Of a stretch of 64,000 nt of DNA, positions 1 to 8,992 are shown piece by piece. The notes beneath the pieces were generated by a model. That model was not told the origin of the DNA. It worked only from the letters and a program-made list of their open reading frames with translations, and did no database searches. Position numbers and translations under genes: made by a program. Source of the stretch: Halomonas rhizosphaerae (GTDB lineage: Bacteria; Pseudomonadota; Gammaproteobacteria; Pseudomonadales; Halomonadaceae); NCBI RefSeq assembly GCF_030010555.1, contig NZ_JASCQP010000028.1:62001-126000 (forward strand), read 5' to 3'. Within the stretch, counting starts at the first letter, position 1. Each line of letters begins with the position of its first letter.

Positions 1-183
1 CACCCCATTGCCTCCCTCAGCAGGTCCCGCGTTTCCCGGTTCTTCCCCTGATGCTTCGTGCGTGTCATGTCGCCCGTCGACCCGCCTTCCCGTAGTCGAA
101 CGCGGCAGTAGCCGGTGCGGAAAAATCCCCGTCATGCCCCTTGTAATGTGCCGTCAGGCCCCCCATCTGTTCAGGCACGGCGC

Positions 184-212
184 TTGCCAGTACCGGGCGG
201 GATTCTTAGAAT
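184..212 (+). promoter_or_regulatory. Sigma-70 promoter of tig
   Basis: A -35 box TTGCCA (184-189) and a -10 box TAGAAT (207-212) are separated by 17 bases. Each matches the consensus at five of six positions, and the pair lies about 57 bases upstream of the tig start codon. Nothing else is recognisable in bases 1-183: there is no tRNA and no convincing reading frame. Confidence 0.6.
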
Positions 213-269
213 CAGCCCTTTGACCCTTTCACGCTTTCACAGAACGCCCCAGTCGGTAGAGGACATTTC

Positions 270-1640
270 ATGCAAGTTTCCGTCGATACGACCTCCCAGA
301 TTGAACGCCGCATCAAGGTCCAGGTGCCGGCCGCCGAGGTCGACGAGGCCGTTGCCGCCCGTCTCAAGGATGCCGCCAAGAACGTGCGCATGGATGGCTT
401 CCGCAAGGGCAAGATCCCGATGTCGGTGATCCGCCAGCGTTACGGACGCGGCGTGCGCGACGAGGTGGTGGGCGAAGTGATGCGCGAGCGCTATGTGCGT
501 GCCATCTCCGAGCACGAGCTCAATCCGGCCGGGTATCCGCAGATCGAGGCCACCGTCAACGAGGCGGGTAAGGACCTGGAGTTCACCGCGACCCTCGAGA
601 TCTACCCCGAGGTCGAACTGGCCTCCATCGAGGGCACCGAGGTCGAGCGTCCGGTGGTCGAGGTGACCGAAGCCGACGTCGACGAGATGATCGATACCCT
701 GCGCAAGCAGAATGCCGGCTGGGAAGAGGTCGAGCGTGCCGCCGAGGAGGGTGACCAGGTCACGATCGACTTCCAGGGCTTCCTGGGGGATGAGCCCTTC
801 GAGGGTGGCAGCGCCGAGGGCCACGAGCTGGTGATCGGGTCCGGCAGCTTCATCCCCGGCTTCGAGGAGCAGCTGATCGGTGCCAAGGCGGGCGAGGAGA
901 AGGAACTCAAGGTCACCTTCCCCGAGGACTACCAGGCCGAGCAGCTGGCCGGTCAGGAAGCGACCTTCAAGGTCAAGGTCCATGCCGTGAAGGGCCAGGC
1001 CCTGCCCGAGGTGGATGCCGAGTTCGTCGAGAAGTTCGGGGTCGAGGACGGCGATCTGGACACGTTCCGTGCCGAGGTCAAGAAGAACATGACCCGTGAG
1101 GCGACCCAGGCGGTCGACAATCGCGTAAAGCAGCAAGTGCTCGAGGCGCTGAAGAAGGCCAACGACATCCCGGTGCCCCAGGCGCTGGTGCAGCAGGAGA
1201 CCGAGGGCCTCAAGCGTCAGGCGGCCCAGCAGTTCGGCCTCGGCGAGGACTTCGACGTCAGCCAGCTGCCCGACGAACTGTTTGCCGAGCAGGCCAGAAG
1301 CCGCGTCCAGGTGGGCCTGCTGCTGGCCGAGGTGATCAAGAGCCATGAGCTCGAGGCCACCGACGACGAGATCAAGGCCAAGGTCGAGGAGCTGGCCCAG
1401 CAGTATCAGGACCCCGAGCAGGTGGTCGAGCACTACATGGGCAACGACCAGCTCAAGACCCAGGTCCAGTCGGCTATCCTTGAGGAGAAGGCCGTCGATG
1501 TCCTGCTCGAGCAGGCCAGCGTCAAGGACGTGGAAATGAGCTACCAGGAGGCCCTCGCCGCGGCTCAGCAGCAGGGCGAGGCCGCCGAGGAAGGCGAAGA
1601 GGCCGAGGCAGAAGAGCAGGGCGAAGAGAAGCAGGCCTGA
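270..1640 (+). CDS. tig: Trigger factor (ribosome-associated chaperone, PPIase)
   Basis: Trigger factor binds the ribosome near the exit tunnel and shields nascent chains in the cytoplasm. The 456 residues fit the family. The N-terminal ribosome-binding domain carries the GFRKGK signature (residues 43-48), a FKBP-type prolyl isomerase domain lies at about 150-240, and a long helical C-terminal chaperone domain ends in a very acidic tail (about 430-456). The ATG has an AGAGGA ribosome site. It is the first gene of a protein quality-control cluster followed by clpP, clpX and lon, the usual gammaproteobacterial order. Identification is secure. Confidence 0.98.
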   Translation: MQVSVDTTSQIERRIKVQVPAAEVDEAVAARLKDAAKNVRMDGFRKGKIPMSVIRQRYGRGVRDEVVGEVMRERYVRAISEHELNPAGYPQIEATVNEAGKDLEFTATLEIYPEVELASIEGTEVERPVVEVTEADVDEMIDTLRKQNAGWEEVERAAEEGDQVTIDFQGFLGDEPFEGGSAEGHELVIGSGSFIPGFEEQLIGAKAGEEKELKVTFPEDYQAEQLAGQEATFKVKVHAVKGQALPEVDAEFVEKFGVEDGDLDTFRAEVKKNMTREATQAVDNRVKQQVLEALKKANDIPVPQALVQQETEGLKRQAAQQFGLGEDFDVSQLPDELFAEQARSRVQVGLLLAEVIKSHELEATDDEIKAKVEELAQQYQDPEQVVEHYMGNDQLKTQVQSAILEEKAVDVLLEQASVKDVEMSYQEALAAAQQQGEAAEEGEEAEAEEQGEEKQA

Positions 1641-1655
1641 TCGCGTCTCGGCGCA

Positions 1656-1683
1656 CCCTGTCCGGCCTCGTGGTCGGGCAGGG
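1656..1683 (+). other. Hairpin between tig and clpP
   Basis: Bases 1656-1667 pair with 1672-1683 over 12 base pairs (two G-T wobbles) around a TCGT loop. No T-run follows, so it is not a standard terminator. It could be an attenuator or processing/stability hairpin separating tig from clpP. Confidence 0.4.
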
Positions 1684-1729
1684 ACCTTACCCTACGCTTC
1701 CATTCATCGGATCCAAGGACATCACCCAG

Positions 1730-2350
1730 ATGAGCAACCCGTTCGATATCCAATCCGCCGGTGGCCTTGTGCCCATGGTGGTCGAGCAGAGCGCGCGCGG
1801 CGAGCGGGCTTACGACATCTATTCCCGCCTGCTCAAGGAGCGCGTGATCTTCCTGGTGGGCCCGGTGGAAGACTACATGTCCAACCTGCTGGTGGCACAG
1901 CTGCTGTTCCTGGAGTCCGAGAACCCGGACAAGGACATCCACCTGTACATCAACTCGCCGGGCGGCTCCGTGACGGCCGGCATGTCCGTCTACGACACCA
2001 TGCAGTTCATCAAGCCCGACGTCTCCACGGTCTGCATCGGCCAGGCCGCGAGCATGGGCGCACTGCTGCTGGCCGGCGGTGCCGCAGGCAAGCGCTACTG
2101 CCTGCCCAATTCGCGGATGATGATCCACCAGCCGCTGGGTGGCTACCAGGGTCAGGCCTCGGACATCGAGATCCATACCCGCGAGATCCTCGGTATCCGC
2201 GACAAGCTGAACCAGATCCTCGCCCACCACACCGGCCAGGACATCGAGACCATCGCACGGGATACCGACCGCGACAACTTCATGAATGGCCCGCAGGCCG
2301 CGGAGTACGGCCTGATCGATGCGGTGCTGGAACAGCGGCCGACATCCTGA
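1730..2350 (+). CDS. clpP: ATP-dependent Clp protease proteolytic subunit
   Basis: ClpP is the serine peptidase chamber that pairs with ClpX or ClpA to degrade unfolded and tagged proteins. The catalytic triad is visible as Ser108 (in GQAASMGA), His133 (in MMIHQP) and Asp182. I chose the ATG at 1730, which gives 206 residues (E. coli ClpP has 207) and has an AAGGAC ribosome site 10 bases upstream. An in-frame ATG at 1670 would add 20 poorly conserved residues. It lies between tig and clpX on the same strand. Confidence 0.97.
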   Translation: MSNPFDIQSAGGLVPMVVEQSARGERAYDIYSRLLKERVIFLVGPVEDYMSNLLVAQLLFLESENPDKDIHLYINSPGGSVTAGMSVYDTMQFIKPDVSTVCIGQAASMGALLLAGGAAGKRYCLPNSRMMIHQPLGGYQGQASDIEIHTREILGIRDKLNQILAHHTGQDIETIARDTDRDNFMNGPQAAEYGLIDAVLEQRPTS

Positions 2351-2396
2351 TAGCGTGAATTTCACCCGAGTGACCTTCATGCACTAAGACGTTTCC

Positions 2397-2414
2397 CGGC
2401 GGCCGAGACCGCCG
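2397..2414 (+). other. Short GC hairpin between clpP and clpX
   Basis: CGGCGG (2397-2402) pairs perfectly with CCGCCG (2409-2414) around a six-base loop. There is no T-run, so it may be an attenuator or an RNA processing signal between clpP and clpX. Confidence 0.3.
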
Positions 2415-2475
2415 TGGTGAACCCGACGCCTCATGAGCCATACTGTGGGGGCGTCACTATGAAAGAGGTACGCGA

Positions 2476-3756
2476 ATGGCCGACGGCAAAGGCAAGGACG
2501 AAGGCGGCAAGCTGCTCTACTGCTCGTTCTGCGGGAAGAACCAGAATGAAGTACGCAAGCTGATTGCCGGCCCGTCCGTGTATATCTGCGATGAGTGTGT
2601 CGACCTCTGCAACGACATCATTCGCGAGGAGGTGCTCGATGCCGATGCCGAGACCGACGAGGAGCGTCTGCCCGCTCCCCGCGAGATTCGTCACACCCTC
2701 GATGACTACGTGATCGGCCAGGACCGCGCCAAGATGGTGCTGTCGGTGGCGGTCTATAACCACTACAAGCGCCTGCGCTTCGGCGCCAAGGACGACGACG
2801 TCGAGCTTGGCAAGTCGAACATCCTGCTGATCGGTCCCACCGGCAGCGGCAAGACCCTGCTGGCCGAGACCCTGGCGCGCCTGCTCAATGTGCCCTTCAC
2901 CATCGCCGACGCCACCACCCTCACCGAGGCGGGCTACGTCGGCGAGGATGTCGAGAACATCATCCAGAAGCTGCTGCAGAAGTGCGACTACGATGTGGAG
3001 AAGGCCCAGCGCGGTATCGTCTACATCGACGAGATCGACAAGATCTCTCGTAAGTCGGACAACCCGTCCATCACCCGTGACGTCTCGGGCGAGGGCGTGC
3101 AGCAGGCGCTGCTGAAGCTGATCGAGGGCACCACCGCCTCGGTGCCGCCCCAGGGCGGACGCAAGCATCCCCAGCAGGAGTTCCTGCAGGTCGACACCGG
3201 CAACATCCTGTTCATCGTCGGCGGCGCCTTCGCCGGCCTGGACAAGGTGATCCGTGATCGCGCCGAGAAGGGCGGCATCGGCTTCAACGCCGTGGTCAAG
3301 AGCAAGGACGAGACCAAGGGCGTGGGTGACCTGCTGCTCGACGTTGAGCCCGAGGACCTGGTCAAGTTCGGCCTGATCCCCGAGTTCGTCGGTCGCCTGC
3401 CGGTGATCGCGACGCTCACCGAGCTCACCGAGGACGCCCTGATCCAGATCCTCACCGAGCCGAAGAACTCGCTGATCAAGCAGTATGCTCGGCTGTTCGA
3501 GATGGAGGGCGTGGAGTTGGAGTTCCGCGAGGATGCCCTGCGGGCGGTGGCCGGCAAGGCCATGGCGCGCAAGACCGGCGCCCGCGGCCTGCGCTCGATC
3601 CTCGAGTCTGTCCTGCTCGATACCATGTACGAGATTCCCTCCCTGGAAGGCGTATCCAAGGTGGTGATCGACGCCTCGGTCATCAGCGGCGAGAGCGAAC
3701 CGCTGTTGATCTACTCCCAGCAGGAGGCGCAGCGGGTCGACGGCACCGACGGCTGA
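2476..3756 (+). CDS. clpX: ATP-dependent Clp protease ATP-binding subunit ClpX
   Basis: ClpX is the AAA+ unfoldase that selects substrates and threads them into ClpP. The 426 residues show the N-terminal C4 zinc-binding domain (Cys16, Cys19, Cys38, Cys41), Walker A GPTGSGKT (120-127), the GYVG pore loop (153-156), Walker B with DEID (about 185-188), the RKH loop (229-231) and the IGF tripeptide (268-270) that docks on ClpP. All key motifs are intact. It sits 125 bases after clpP and is followed by a strong terminator candidate, so clpX ends the tig-clpP-clpX group before lon. Confidence 0.98.
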   Translation: MADGKGKDEGGKLLYCSFCGKNQNEVRKLIAGPSVYICDECVDLCNDIIREEVLDADAETDEERLPAPREIRHTLDDYVIGQDRAKMVLSVAVYNHYKRLRFGAKDDDVELGKSNILLIGPTGSGKTLLAETLARLLNVPFTIADATTLTEAGYVGEDVENIIQKLLQKCDYDVEKAQRGIVYIDEIDKISRKSDNPSITRDVSGEGVQQALLKLIEGTTASVPPQGGRKHPQQEFLQVDTGNILFIVGGAFAGLDKVIRDRAEKGGIGFNAVVKSKDETKGVGDLLLDVEPEDLVKFGLIPEFVGRLPVIATLTELTEDALIQILTEPKNSLIKQYARLFEMEGVELEFREDALRAVAGKAMARKTGARGLRSILESVLLDTMYEIPSLEGVSKVVIDASVISGESEPLLIYSQQEAQRVDGTDG

Positions 3757-3782
3757 ACCAGCGGGCGCAAGACGCCCTGAGA

Positions 3783-3847
3783 GGGAGCGGCTTCATCCGC
3801 GAGGTGCCCAGCCGGCATCTCGGGTGATGGACCGCTCCCCTTCTTTT
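3783..3847 (+). terminator. Terminator after clpX
   Basis: GGGAGCGG (3783-3790) pairs with CCGCTCCC (3832-3839), followed by a T-rich tract (3841-3847). The loop holds a second stem, CGAGGTGCC with GGCATCTCG, containing one G-T wobble. This makes a branched Rho-independent terminator. Confidence 0.65.
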
Positions 3848-3866
3848 GCGCGCCGGCGCGTGTCGC

Positions 3867-3894
3867 CTTGCAATGCCGCCGGTTCGCCCCCACT
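3867..3894 (+). promoter_or_regulatory. Sigma-32 (heat-shock) promoter candidate for lon
   Basis: CTTGCAA (3867-3873) and CCCCCACT (3887-3894), 13 bases apart, resemble the sigma-32 consensus CTTGAAA / CCCCATNT. The site lies 41 bases upstream of lon, a gene under heat-shock control in E. coli. Confidence 0.5.
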
Positions 3895-3934
3895 CCTTGG
3901 GTATCCATCCGATTTCGTGTGAGGAACGTCTGCG

Positions 3935-6343
3935 ATGCAGCAGAACGCCGAACAGACCTTGAGTCTGCCCCTTTTGCCACTGCGCGACGTGGTCGTCTAT
4001 CCGCAGATGGTCATCCCGCTGTTCGTCGGTCGCGAGAAGTCGATCCAGGCGCTCGAGGCCGCGATGGCGGCCGACAAGCGCGTCCTGCTGGTGGCCCAGC
4101 GCGAGGCCAGCAAGGACGACCCCGATAACGAGGACATGTTCGCTATCGGCACCGTGGCCGAGATCATGCAGCTGCTCAAGCTGCCCGACGGCACCGTCAA
4201 GGTACTGATCGAGGGCGAGTCCCGGGCCGATATCCGCGAGATCGTCGCCGTCGATGGCGGTTACAGTCGCGCCGAGGTGAGCCTGCGCGAGAGCGAGCCG
4301 CTCAGCGAGCGCGAGCAGGAGGCCCTGGTGCGGGTGCTGCTCAACCAGTTCGAGCAGTACGTGAAGATGTCGAAGAAGGTGCCCAACGAGGTACTCAACT
4401 CGCTCTCCGGCATCGAGGACCCCAGCCGCCTGGTGGATACCATCTGTGCCCACCTCTCGCTGAAGATCGACGACAAGCAGCAGCTGCTGGAGATGGACCG
4501 GGTGCGCGATCGCATCGAGCACCTGATGGCGCTGATCGAGTCCGAGATCGACCTGCTGCAGGTGGAGAAGCGCATCCGCTCGCGGGTCAAGGACCAGATG
4601 GAGAAGTCCCAGCGCGAGTACTATCTCAACGAGCAGATGAAGGCCATCCAGAAGGAGATGGGCGAGCTCGAGAACGTGCCCAACGAGGCCGAGAAGTACG
4701 AGAAGGCCATCGAGGAATCCGGCATGCCCAAGGAGGCCCGCGACAAGGCGCTCCAGGAACTGGGCAAGCTGAAGATGATGTCGCCGAACTCCGCCGAGGC
4801 CACGGTGGTGCGCTCCTACCTGGACTGGCTGGTGGCGGTGCCGTGGAAGAAGCGCACCCGCATCAAGCATGACCTGGTGCATGCCCAGAAGGTGCTCGAC
4901 GAGGACCACTACGGCCTCGACGAGGTCAAGGCGCGCATCCTCGAGTACCTCGCGGTGCACAAGCGGGTCAAGAAGCTCAAGGGCCCGGTGCTCTGCCTGG
5001 TGGGGCCGCCGGGGGTGGGCAAGACCTCGCTGGGGCAGTCCATCGCCCGGGCCACCAACCGCAAGTACGTGCGCCTGGCGCTCGGCGGCGTGCGCGACGA
5101 GTCCGAGATTCGTGGCCATCGTCGCACCTATATCGGCTCGCTGCCCGGCAAGATGGTCCAGCGCATGGCCAAGGCCGGGGTCAAGAACCCGCTGTTCCTG
5201 CTCGACGAGGTCGACAAGATCGGCATGGACCACCGTGGCGACCCTTCCTCGGCGCTACTCGAGGTGCTGGACCCGGAGCAGAACGACACCTTCAGCGACC
5301 ACTACCTGGAGCTGGACTACGACCTCTCCGAGACGCTGTTCATCTGCACGGCCAACTCGATGAACATCCCCGGTCCGCTGCTCGACCGCATGGAGGTCAT
5401 CCGCCTGCCGGGCTACACCGAGGACGAGAAGCTGGCCATTGCCCGTCGTTACCTGGTGCCCAAGCAGCTCAAGGCCAACGGCTTCAAGGAGGACGAGCTG
5501 TCGTTCTCCGACGACGCGCTGCTCGAGCTGATCCGCTACTACAGCCGCGAGGCCGGGGTCCGCGAGCTGGAGCGCCAGATCGCCAAGGTGTGCCGCAAGG
5601 TGCTGCGCGAGCGCCTCGAGAAGGAGAGCCAGGAGGGGGCTCAGGCACCGGTGCTGCTTGCGGCCGTCGACATCGAGCCCTATGCCGGCGTGCGTCGCTA
5701 CAGCTACGGACTGGCCGACCAGGAGGACCAGGTCGGTCGGGTGACCGGCCTGGCCTGGACCTCGGTGGGTGGCGAACTGCTCAACATCGAGTCGGTGATC
5801 ACACCCGGCAAGGGGCGCCTGGACAAGACCGGCTCGCTCGGCGACGTGATGAAGGAGTCGGTGAGCGCGGCCCAGACGGTGGTGCGCGCCCGGGCCCTGG
5901 CGCTGGGCATCGACCCGGAGCGCTTCGAGAAGGAGGACCTGCATATCCACGTGCCCGAGGGCGCCACGCCCAAGGACGGTCCCAGCGCGGGCATCGCCAT
6001 GGTCACGGCCATGGTCTCGGCCTATACCGGGCGTCCGGTGCGCTGCGACGTGGCCATGACCGGCGAGGTCAACCTGCGCGGCGAGGTGTTGCCGATCGGC
6101 GGGCTGAAGGAGAAATTGCTGGCCGCCAGGCGCGGTGGTATAAAGACAGTGCTAATACCCGAGGAGAACCGCCGCGACCTCAAGGAGGTTCCGGACAATA
6201 TCAAGGATGCCCTCGATATTCGGCCGGTTCGCTGGATCGATGATGTCCTGGAGGTGGCTCTGGCCGACAAGCCGGCGCCGAAAAAGGAAGATCCCCGAAC
6301 GGAAGATTCCACCTCCTCGGCGTCGATGGTCAGTACGCACTAA
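3935..6343 (+). CDS. lon: ATP-dependent Lon protease
   Basis: Lon is a cytoplasmic AAA+ serine protease that degrades misfolded and regulatory proteins. In 802 residues it shows the LON substrate-binding domain (about 10-205), a coiled-coil linker, Walker A GPPGVGKT (357-364), Walker B LLDEVDK (422-428), and the proteolytic domain with the Ser684-Lys727 catalytic dyad (PKDGPSAG and GGLKEKLL). The start codon has a GAGGAA ribosome site. The C-terminal tail after about residue 780 is charged and low in complexity. It follows clpX and precedes hupB, the standard order in gammaproteobacteria. Confidence 0.98.
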   Translation: MQQNAEQTLSLPLLPLRDVVVYPQMVIPLFVGREKSIQALEAAMAADKRVLLVAQREASKDDPDNEDMFAIGTVAEIMQLLKLPDGTVKVLIEGESRADIREIVAVDGGYSRAEVSLRESEPLSEREQEALVRVLLNQFEQYVKMSKKVPNEVLNSLSGIEDPSRLVDTICAHLSLKIDDKQQLLEMDRVRDRIEHLMALIESEIDLLQVEKRIRSRVKDQMEKSQREYYLNEQMKAIQKEMGELENVPNEAEKYEKAIEESGMPKEARDKALQELGKLKMMSPNSAEATVVRSYLDWLVAVPWKKRTRIKHDLVHAQKVLDEDHYGLDEVKARILEYLAVHKRVKKLKGPVLCLVGPPGVGKTSLGQSIARATNRKYVRLALGGVRDESEIRGHRRTYIGSLPGKMVQRMAKAGVKNPLFLLDEVDKIGMDHRGDPSSALLEVLDPEQNDTFSDHYLELDYDLSETLFICTANSMNIPGPLLDRMEVIRLPGYTEDEKLAIARRYLVPKQLKANGFKEDELSFSDDALLELIRYYSREAGVRELERQIAKVCRKVLRERLEKESQEGAQAPVLLAAVDIEPYAGVRRYSYGLADQEDQVGRVTGLAWTSVGGELLNIESVITPGKGRLDKTGSLGDVMKESVSAAQTVVRARALALGIDPERFEKEDLHIHVPEGATPKDGPSAGIAMVTAMVSAYTGRPVRCDVAMTGEVNLRGEVLPIGGLKEKLLAARRGGIKTVLIPEENRRDLKEVPDNIKDALDIRPVRWIDDVLEVALADKPAPKKEDPRTEDSTSSASMVSTH

Positions 6344-6357
6344 CGATAATTTTTCTC

Positions 6358-6387
6358 GCCATGCCGGGGCTGGAATCCCGGTATGGC
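6358..6387 (+). terminator. Hairpin after lon
   Basis: An 11-bp stem (6358-6368 with 6377-6387, one G-T wobble) with an 8-base loop follows the lon stop codon. It lacks a downstream T-run, so it is a weak or Rho-assisted terminator candidate. Confidence 0.45.
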
Positions 6388-6409
6388 GGGGCTTGGCAGG
6401 GAAGGTTGC

Positions 6410-6439
6410 TTGACAGGTCTTTCACCGCATTGCTATAAA
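6410..6439 (+). promoter_or_regulatory. Strong sigma-70 promoter of hupB
   Basis: A perfect -35 TTGACA (6410-6415) and -10 TATAAA (6434-6439) are separated by 18 bases, 82 bases before the hupB start. This is the best-matching promoter in the window and fits an abundant nucleoid protein. Confidence 0.8.
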
Positions 6440-6521
6440 CTACCGCCATGCTGTGATCGCGTCAGTCAGCCGAACGTCTCGCCGATTAGAGCCAATTTAC
6501 GAAAACGTCAAGGGGTGAAGT

Positions 6522-6794
6522 GTGAACAAATCCGAGCTGATCGAAGCCATTGCCGCGTCTGCCGACATTCCCAAGGCAGCGGCTTCTCGTGCGCTGGATG
6601 CCATGGTCGAGACCGTGACCGACAGCCTGAAGAAGGGTGACAGCGTTTCCCTGGTGGGCTTCGGTACCTTTCAGGTGAAGGAGCGTGCCGCCCGCACCGG
6701 CCGTAACCCGCAGACCGGTCAGCCGATCGAGATCAGCGCTGCCAAGGTGCCCAGCTTCAAGGCCGGCAAGGCGCTCAAGGACTCCGTCAACTGA
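6522..6794 (+). CDS. hupB: DNA-binding protein HU-beta
   Basis: HU is a small dimeric nucleoid protein that bends and compacts DNA. The 90 residues match the HU/IHF fold: N-terminal [11 protein letters not shown], the GFGTF turn (46-50), the arm segment [12 protein letters not shown] and the C-terminal [12 protein letters not shown]. The start codon is GTG, preceded by AAGGGG. Only HU (not IHF) has this pattern, and the position directly after lon supports hupB over hupA. It has its own promoter and terminator, so it is probably monocistronic. Confidence 0.97.
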   Translation: MNKSELIEAIAASADIPKAAASRALDAMVETVTDSLKKGDSVSLVGFGTFQVKERAARTGRNPQTGQPIEISAAKVPSFKAGKALKDSVN

Positions 6795-6834
6795 GTCGAC
6801 GGCGCCTGCCGCACCGCTGACGGTTGATTCCATA

Positions 6835-6874
6835 ACAGGCGCATCGCCCCGGCGGTGCGCCTGTTCTTTTTTTT
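6835..6874 (+). terminator. Rho-independent terminator of hupB
   Basis: ACAGGCGCA (6835-6843) pairs perfectly with TGCGCCTGT (6856-6864), followed by an uninterrupted run of eight T after TTC. Confidence 0.9.
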
Positions 6875-6977
6875 GGTCCCCTTATTTCGGCCACCTTCAC
6901 CGCTGCCGGCGTCGCGTGATGCCCCGTGATGCGTATAATGTGGCGCGACCTGACTCACTTGATCCGCAGAGGCCTGC

Positions 6978-8795
6978 ATGCTGCAAAGTATTCGTGACCG
7001 CTCCAGGAGCTGGGGCGCGAAGATCATCATCGGTGCCGTGGTCGTGACCATGGCGCTTTTCGGCGTTGAATCGCTGGTCGGGCTGCTGGGCAACAGTGGC
7101 GACGAGGTCGCCGAGGTCAATGGCGAGCCGATTACCCGTCAGCAACTGGAGATGGAAGTCCAGCGAGCGATTCGCAGCGGGCAGGTCCCGCCCGAGCAGG
7201 AGCGTGCCCTGAGGGCGGAGATGCTCGACATGCTGATCACCGATCGCCTGCTGACCCAGTATGCCGAGGAGGGTGGCCTGCATGTCTCCGAGGAGCAGCT
7301 CGACCAGCTGATCGTGAACCTGCCGGAATTTCAGGACGCCAACGGCCGCTTCGACCGGGACCTGTTCCGCAACCGTCTCTCCAGTGCCGGCTTCACGCCG
7401 CTCTCGTTCCGCCAGCAGCTCAGCGTCGACGTGAAACGCCAGCAGCTCCAGCAGGGCCTGGCGGTGAGCGACTTCACCCTGGAGGAGGAGCGAGAGCGCC
7501 TGGCCGCTCTGCAGCGCCAGACCCGCAGCTTCCGCCACCATGCCCTGGTACCGGAGGACCTGGAGACGCCGCCCGAGGTCGATGAACAGGCCCTGGAGGA
7601 CTACTACGCCGCCCACGAGTCGGATTACCGGCGTCCCGAGCAGGTCAGGCTTAACTATGTGGTCCTCGATCGCCAGCAGATGGCCGAGGAGGCCGAGATC
7701 AGCGAGGAAGCCCTGCGCGAGGCCTGGGAAGAGGGCGCCGCCGAGGCCGATCGCCGAGTGTCCCACATCATGGTCACGTTCGGGGACGCGCGTGGCCGCG
7801 AGGAGGCCGAGGCCCTTCTCGAGCAGGTACAGGAGCGCCTCGCCGAGGGCGAGACGTTCGCCGAACTGGCCGCCGAGGTGTCCGAGGACACCTCCACCAG
7901 CGATGACGGCGGTGACCTGGGCGTCATCTCCCGCGGCTTCTTCGGTGAGGAATTCGAGGAGGCGGCCTTCTCCCTGGGCGAGGGCGAGGTGTCCGAGGTC
8001 GTCGAGACCGATAACGGCCTGCACCTGGTCAAGGTCACCGAGCTGGACCGTCCCGCCTTCGAGGAGAGCCGCGACCAGCTGCGGCGTCAGCTGGCCCGCG
8101 AGCAGGTCACCGATGCCTTCAACGAGAAGGCCCAGCGCCTGATCGATGACAGCTTCGCCGCCGAGGACCTGGAAAGCGTCGCCGAGGACCTGGAACTGGA
8201 GCTGCAGCAGAGCGACTGGGTCGGTCGCGACGGCGCCGACGGCGTCCTCTCCGAGCCGGGCGTGATGGACCAGGCCTTCAGTGGCGATGTGCTGGAGGAG
8301 GGCTACAACAGTGAGGTGATCGAGCTCGACGAGGACCGTCGCCTTGTTCTGCGGGTGGCCGAGCATCGCGAGGCGACCACGCTGCCGCTGGACGAGGTGC
8401 GTGACGAGGTCGAGGCGGCGGTGCGTCGGGAGAAGACCCGCGAGGCACTGGTCGAGCTGGCCGCCGAACGTGTCGAGCGACTTCGCGCTGGCGAATCCCT
8501 GGAGATCGAGTGGCAGCAGGCCGAGACCATTAGCCGCCAGGGTGACACCAACCTTTCTGATGCGTTGATCGAGGCGGCCTTCCGCCTGCCGCACCCCGAG
8601 GACGACGCGCCGGTCTACGGTCATGCGGTGGACGGCGAGCGCGTGATGCTGATCGCCCTGGACGAGGTCGAGGCCGGCGAGCCCAACGAACAGATCGAGT
8701 CCTTCGTGGCCCGCATGGCCGAGCGTCTGAGGGCCCAGGCGGCCATCCAGGGGCTGCTCGACGACCTGCGCGAGGAAGCCGAGATTCGTCGCTGA
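6978..8795 (+). CDS. ppiD: Periplasmic folding chaperone PpiD (SurA/parvulin family)
   Basis: PpiD is an inner-membrane-anchored periplasmic chaperone that associates with the Sec translocon. Its 605 residues (E. coli 623) start with a short cytoplasmic stretch and one transmembrane helix (about 15-37), followed by a SurA_N-like helical region with VNGEPITR, and one parvulin rotamase domain at about 258-355. The remainder is strongly acidic, typical of a halophile-type surface. A TATAAT at 6934-6939 may be its -10 box, although no good -35 is seen. A terminator follows. Confidence 0.93.
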   Translation: MLQSIRDRSRSWGAKIIIGAVVVTMALFGVESLVGLLGNSGDEVAEVNGEPITRQQLEMEVQRAIRSGQVPPEQERALRAEMLDMLITDRLLTQYAEEGGLHVSEEQLDQLIVNLPEFQDANGRFDRDLFRNRLSSAGFTPLSFRQQLSVDVKRQQLQQGLAVSDFTLEEERERLAALQRQTRSFRHHALVPEDLETPPEVDEQALEDYYAAHESDYRRPEQVRLNYVVLDRQQMAEEAEISEEALREAWEEGAAEADRRVSHIMVTFGDARGREEAEALLEQVQERLAEGETFAELAAEVSEDTSTSDDGGDLGVISRGFFGEEFEEAAFSLGEGEVSEVVETDNGLHLVKVTELDRPAFEESRDQLRRQLAREQVTDAFNEKAQRLIDDSFAAEDLESVAEDLELELQQSDWVGRDGADGVLSEPGVMDQAFSGDVLEEGYNSEVIELDEDRRLVLRVAEHREATTLPLDEVRDEVEAAVRREKTREALVELAAERVERLRAGESLEIEWQQAETISRQGDTNLSDALIEAAFRLPHPEDDAPVYGHAVDGERVMLIALDEVEAGEPNEQIESFVARMAERLRAQAAIQGLLDDLREEAEIRR

Positions 8796-8819
8796 GGCTT
8801 ACGGCCAGCCGCAAGGCAC

Positions 8820-8860
8820 AAGGAGCAAGCAACAAGGAAACCCCTTGGCTTGCTCCTTTT
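8820..8860 (+). terminator. Rho-independent terminator of ppiD
   Basis: AAGGAGCAAGC (8820-8830) pairs with GCTTGCTCCTT (8848-8858); an inner CAAGG/CCTTG stem closes the loop and TTTT follows. The descending arm contains CCCCTTG (8841-8847), the same word that is tandemly repeated just downstream. Confidence 0.8.
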
Positions 8861-8880
8861 GCGTTTGTTGATACTGCCTT

Positions 8881-8943
8881 GCCCCTTGCCCCTTGCCCCT
8901 TGCCCCTTGCCCCTTGCCCCTTGCCCCTTGCCCCTTGCCCCTT
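8881..8943 (+). repeat. Tandem array of the 7-mer GCCCCTT, nine perfect copies
   Basis: Nine identical, uninterrupted copies of GCCCCTT fill 8881-8943, with a degenerate copy just before. The minus strand reads as repeated GGGG tracts spaced by CAA, a G-quadruplex-capable pattern. It is too short-period to be a CRISPR array. It lies between the ppiD terminator and the Zur-box-like operator of the next gene. Confidence 0.95.
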
Positions 8944-8951
8944 GGTGCAAT

Positions 8952-8968
8952 ATGTTATTCTATAACAT
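8952..8968 (+). promoter_or_regulatory. Zur-box-like operator
   Basis: A 7-bp perfect inverted repeat ATGTTAT / ATAACAT with a 3-base centre (TCT) matches the AT-rich GTTAT-ATAAC core of proteobacterial Zur sites. It lies 24 bases before the COG0523 GTPase start, the expected place for zinc-dependent repression. Confidence 0.75.
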
Positions 8969-8992
8969 TATTCCCGCCCCCGGAGGCTATCC

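Noticed and set aside
1..183. tRNA or small RNA gene at the left edge
   Set aside because: No cloverleaf or TTCGANTC-type T-loop was recognised.
237..1433. 398-codon open frame on the minus strand
   Set aside because: Lies opposite tig, has leucine/histidine-rich composition typical of antisense of GC-rich genes, and shows no motif.
3683..5233. 516-codon open frame on the minus strand
   Set aside because: Shadow of lon and clpX; low-complexity translation and no ribosome site.
6897..8624. 575-codon open frame on the minus strand
   Set aside because: Antisense to ppiD and overlapping the hupB terminator region; no recognisable protein.
8881..8943. CRISPR array
   Set aside because: The repeat unit is 7 bases with no spacers.
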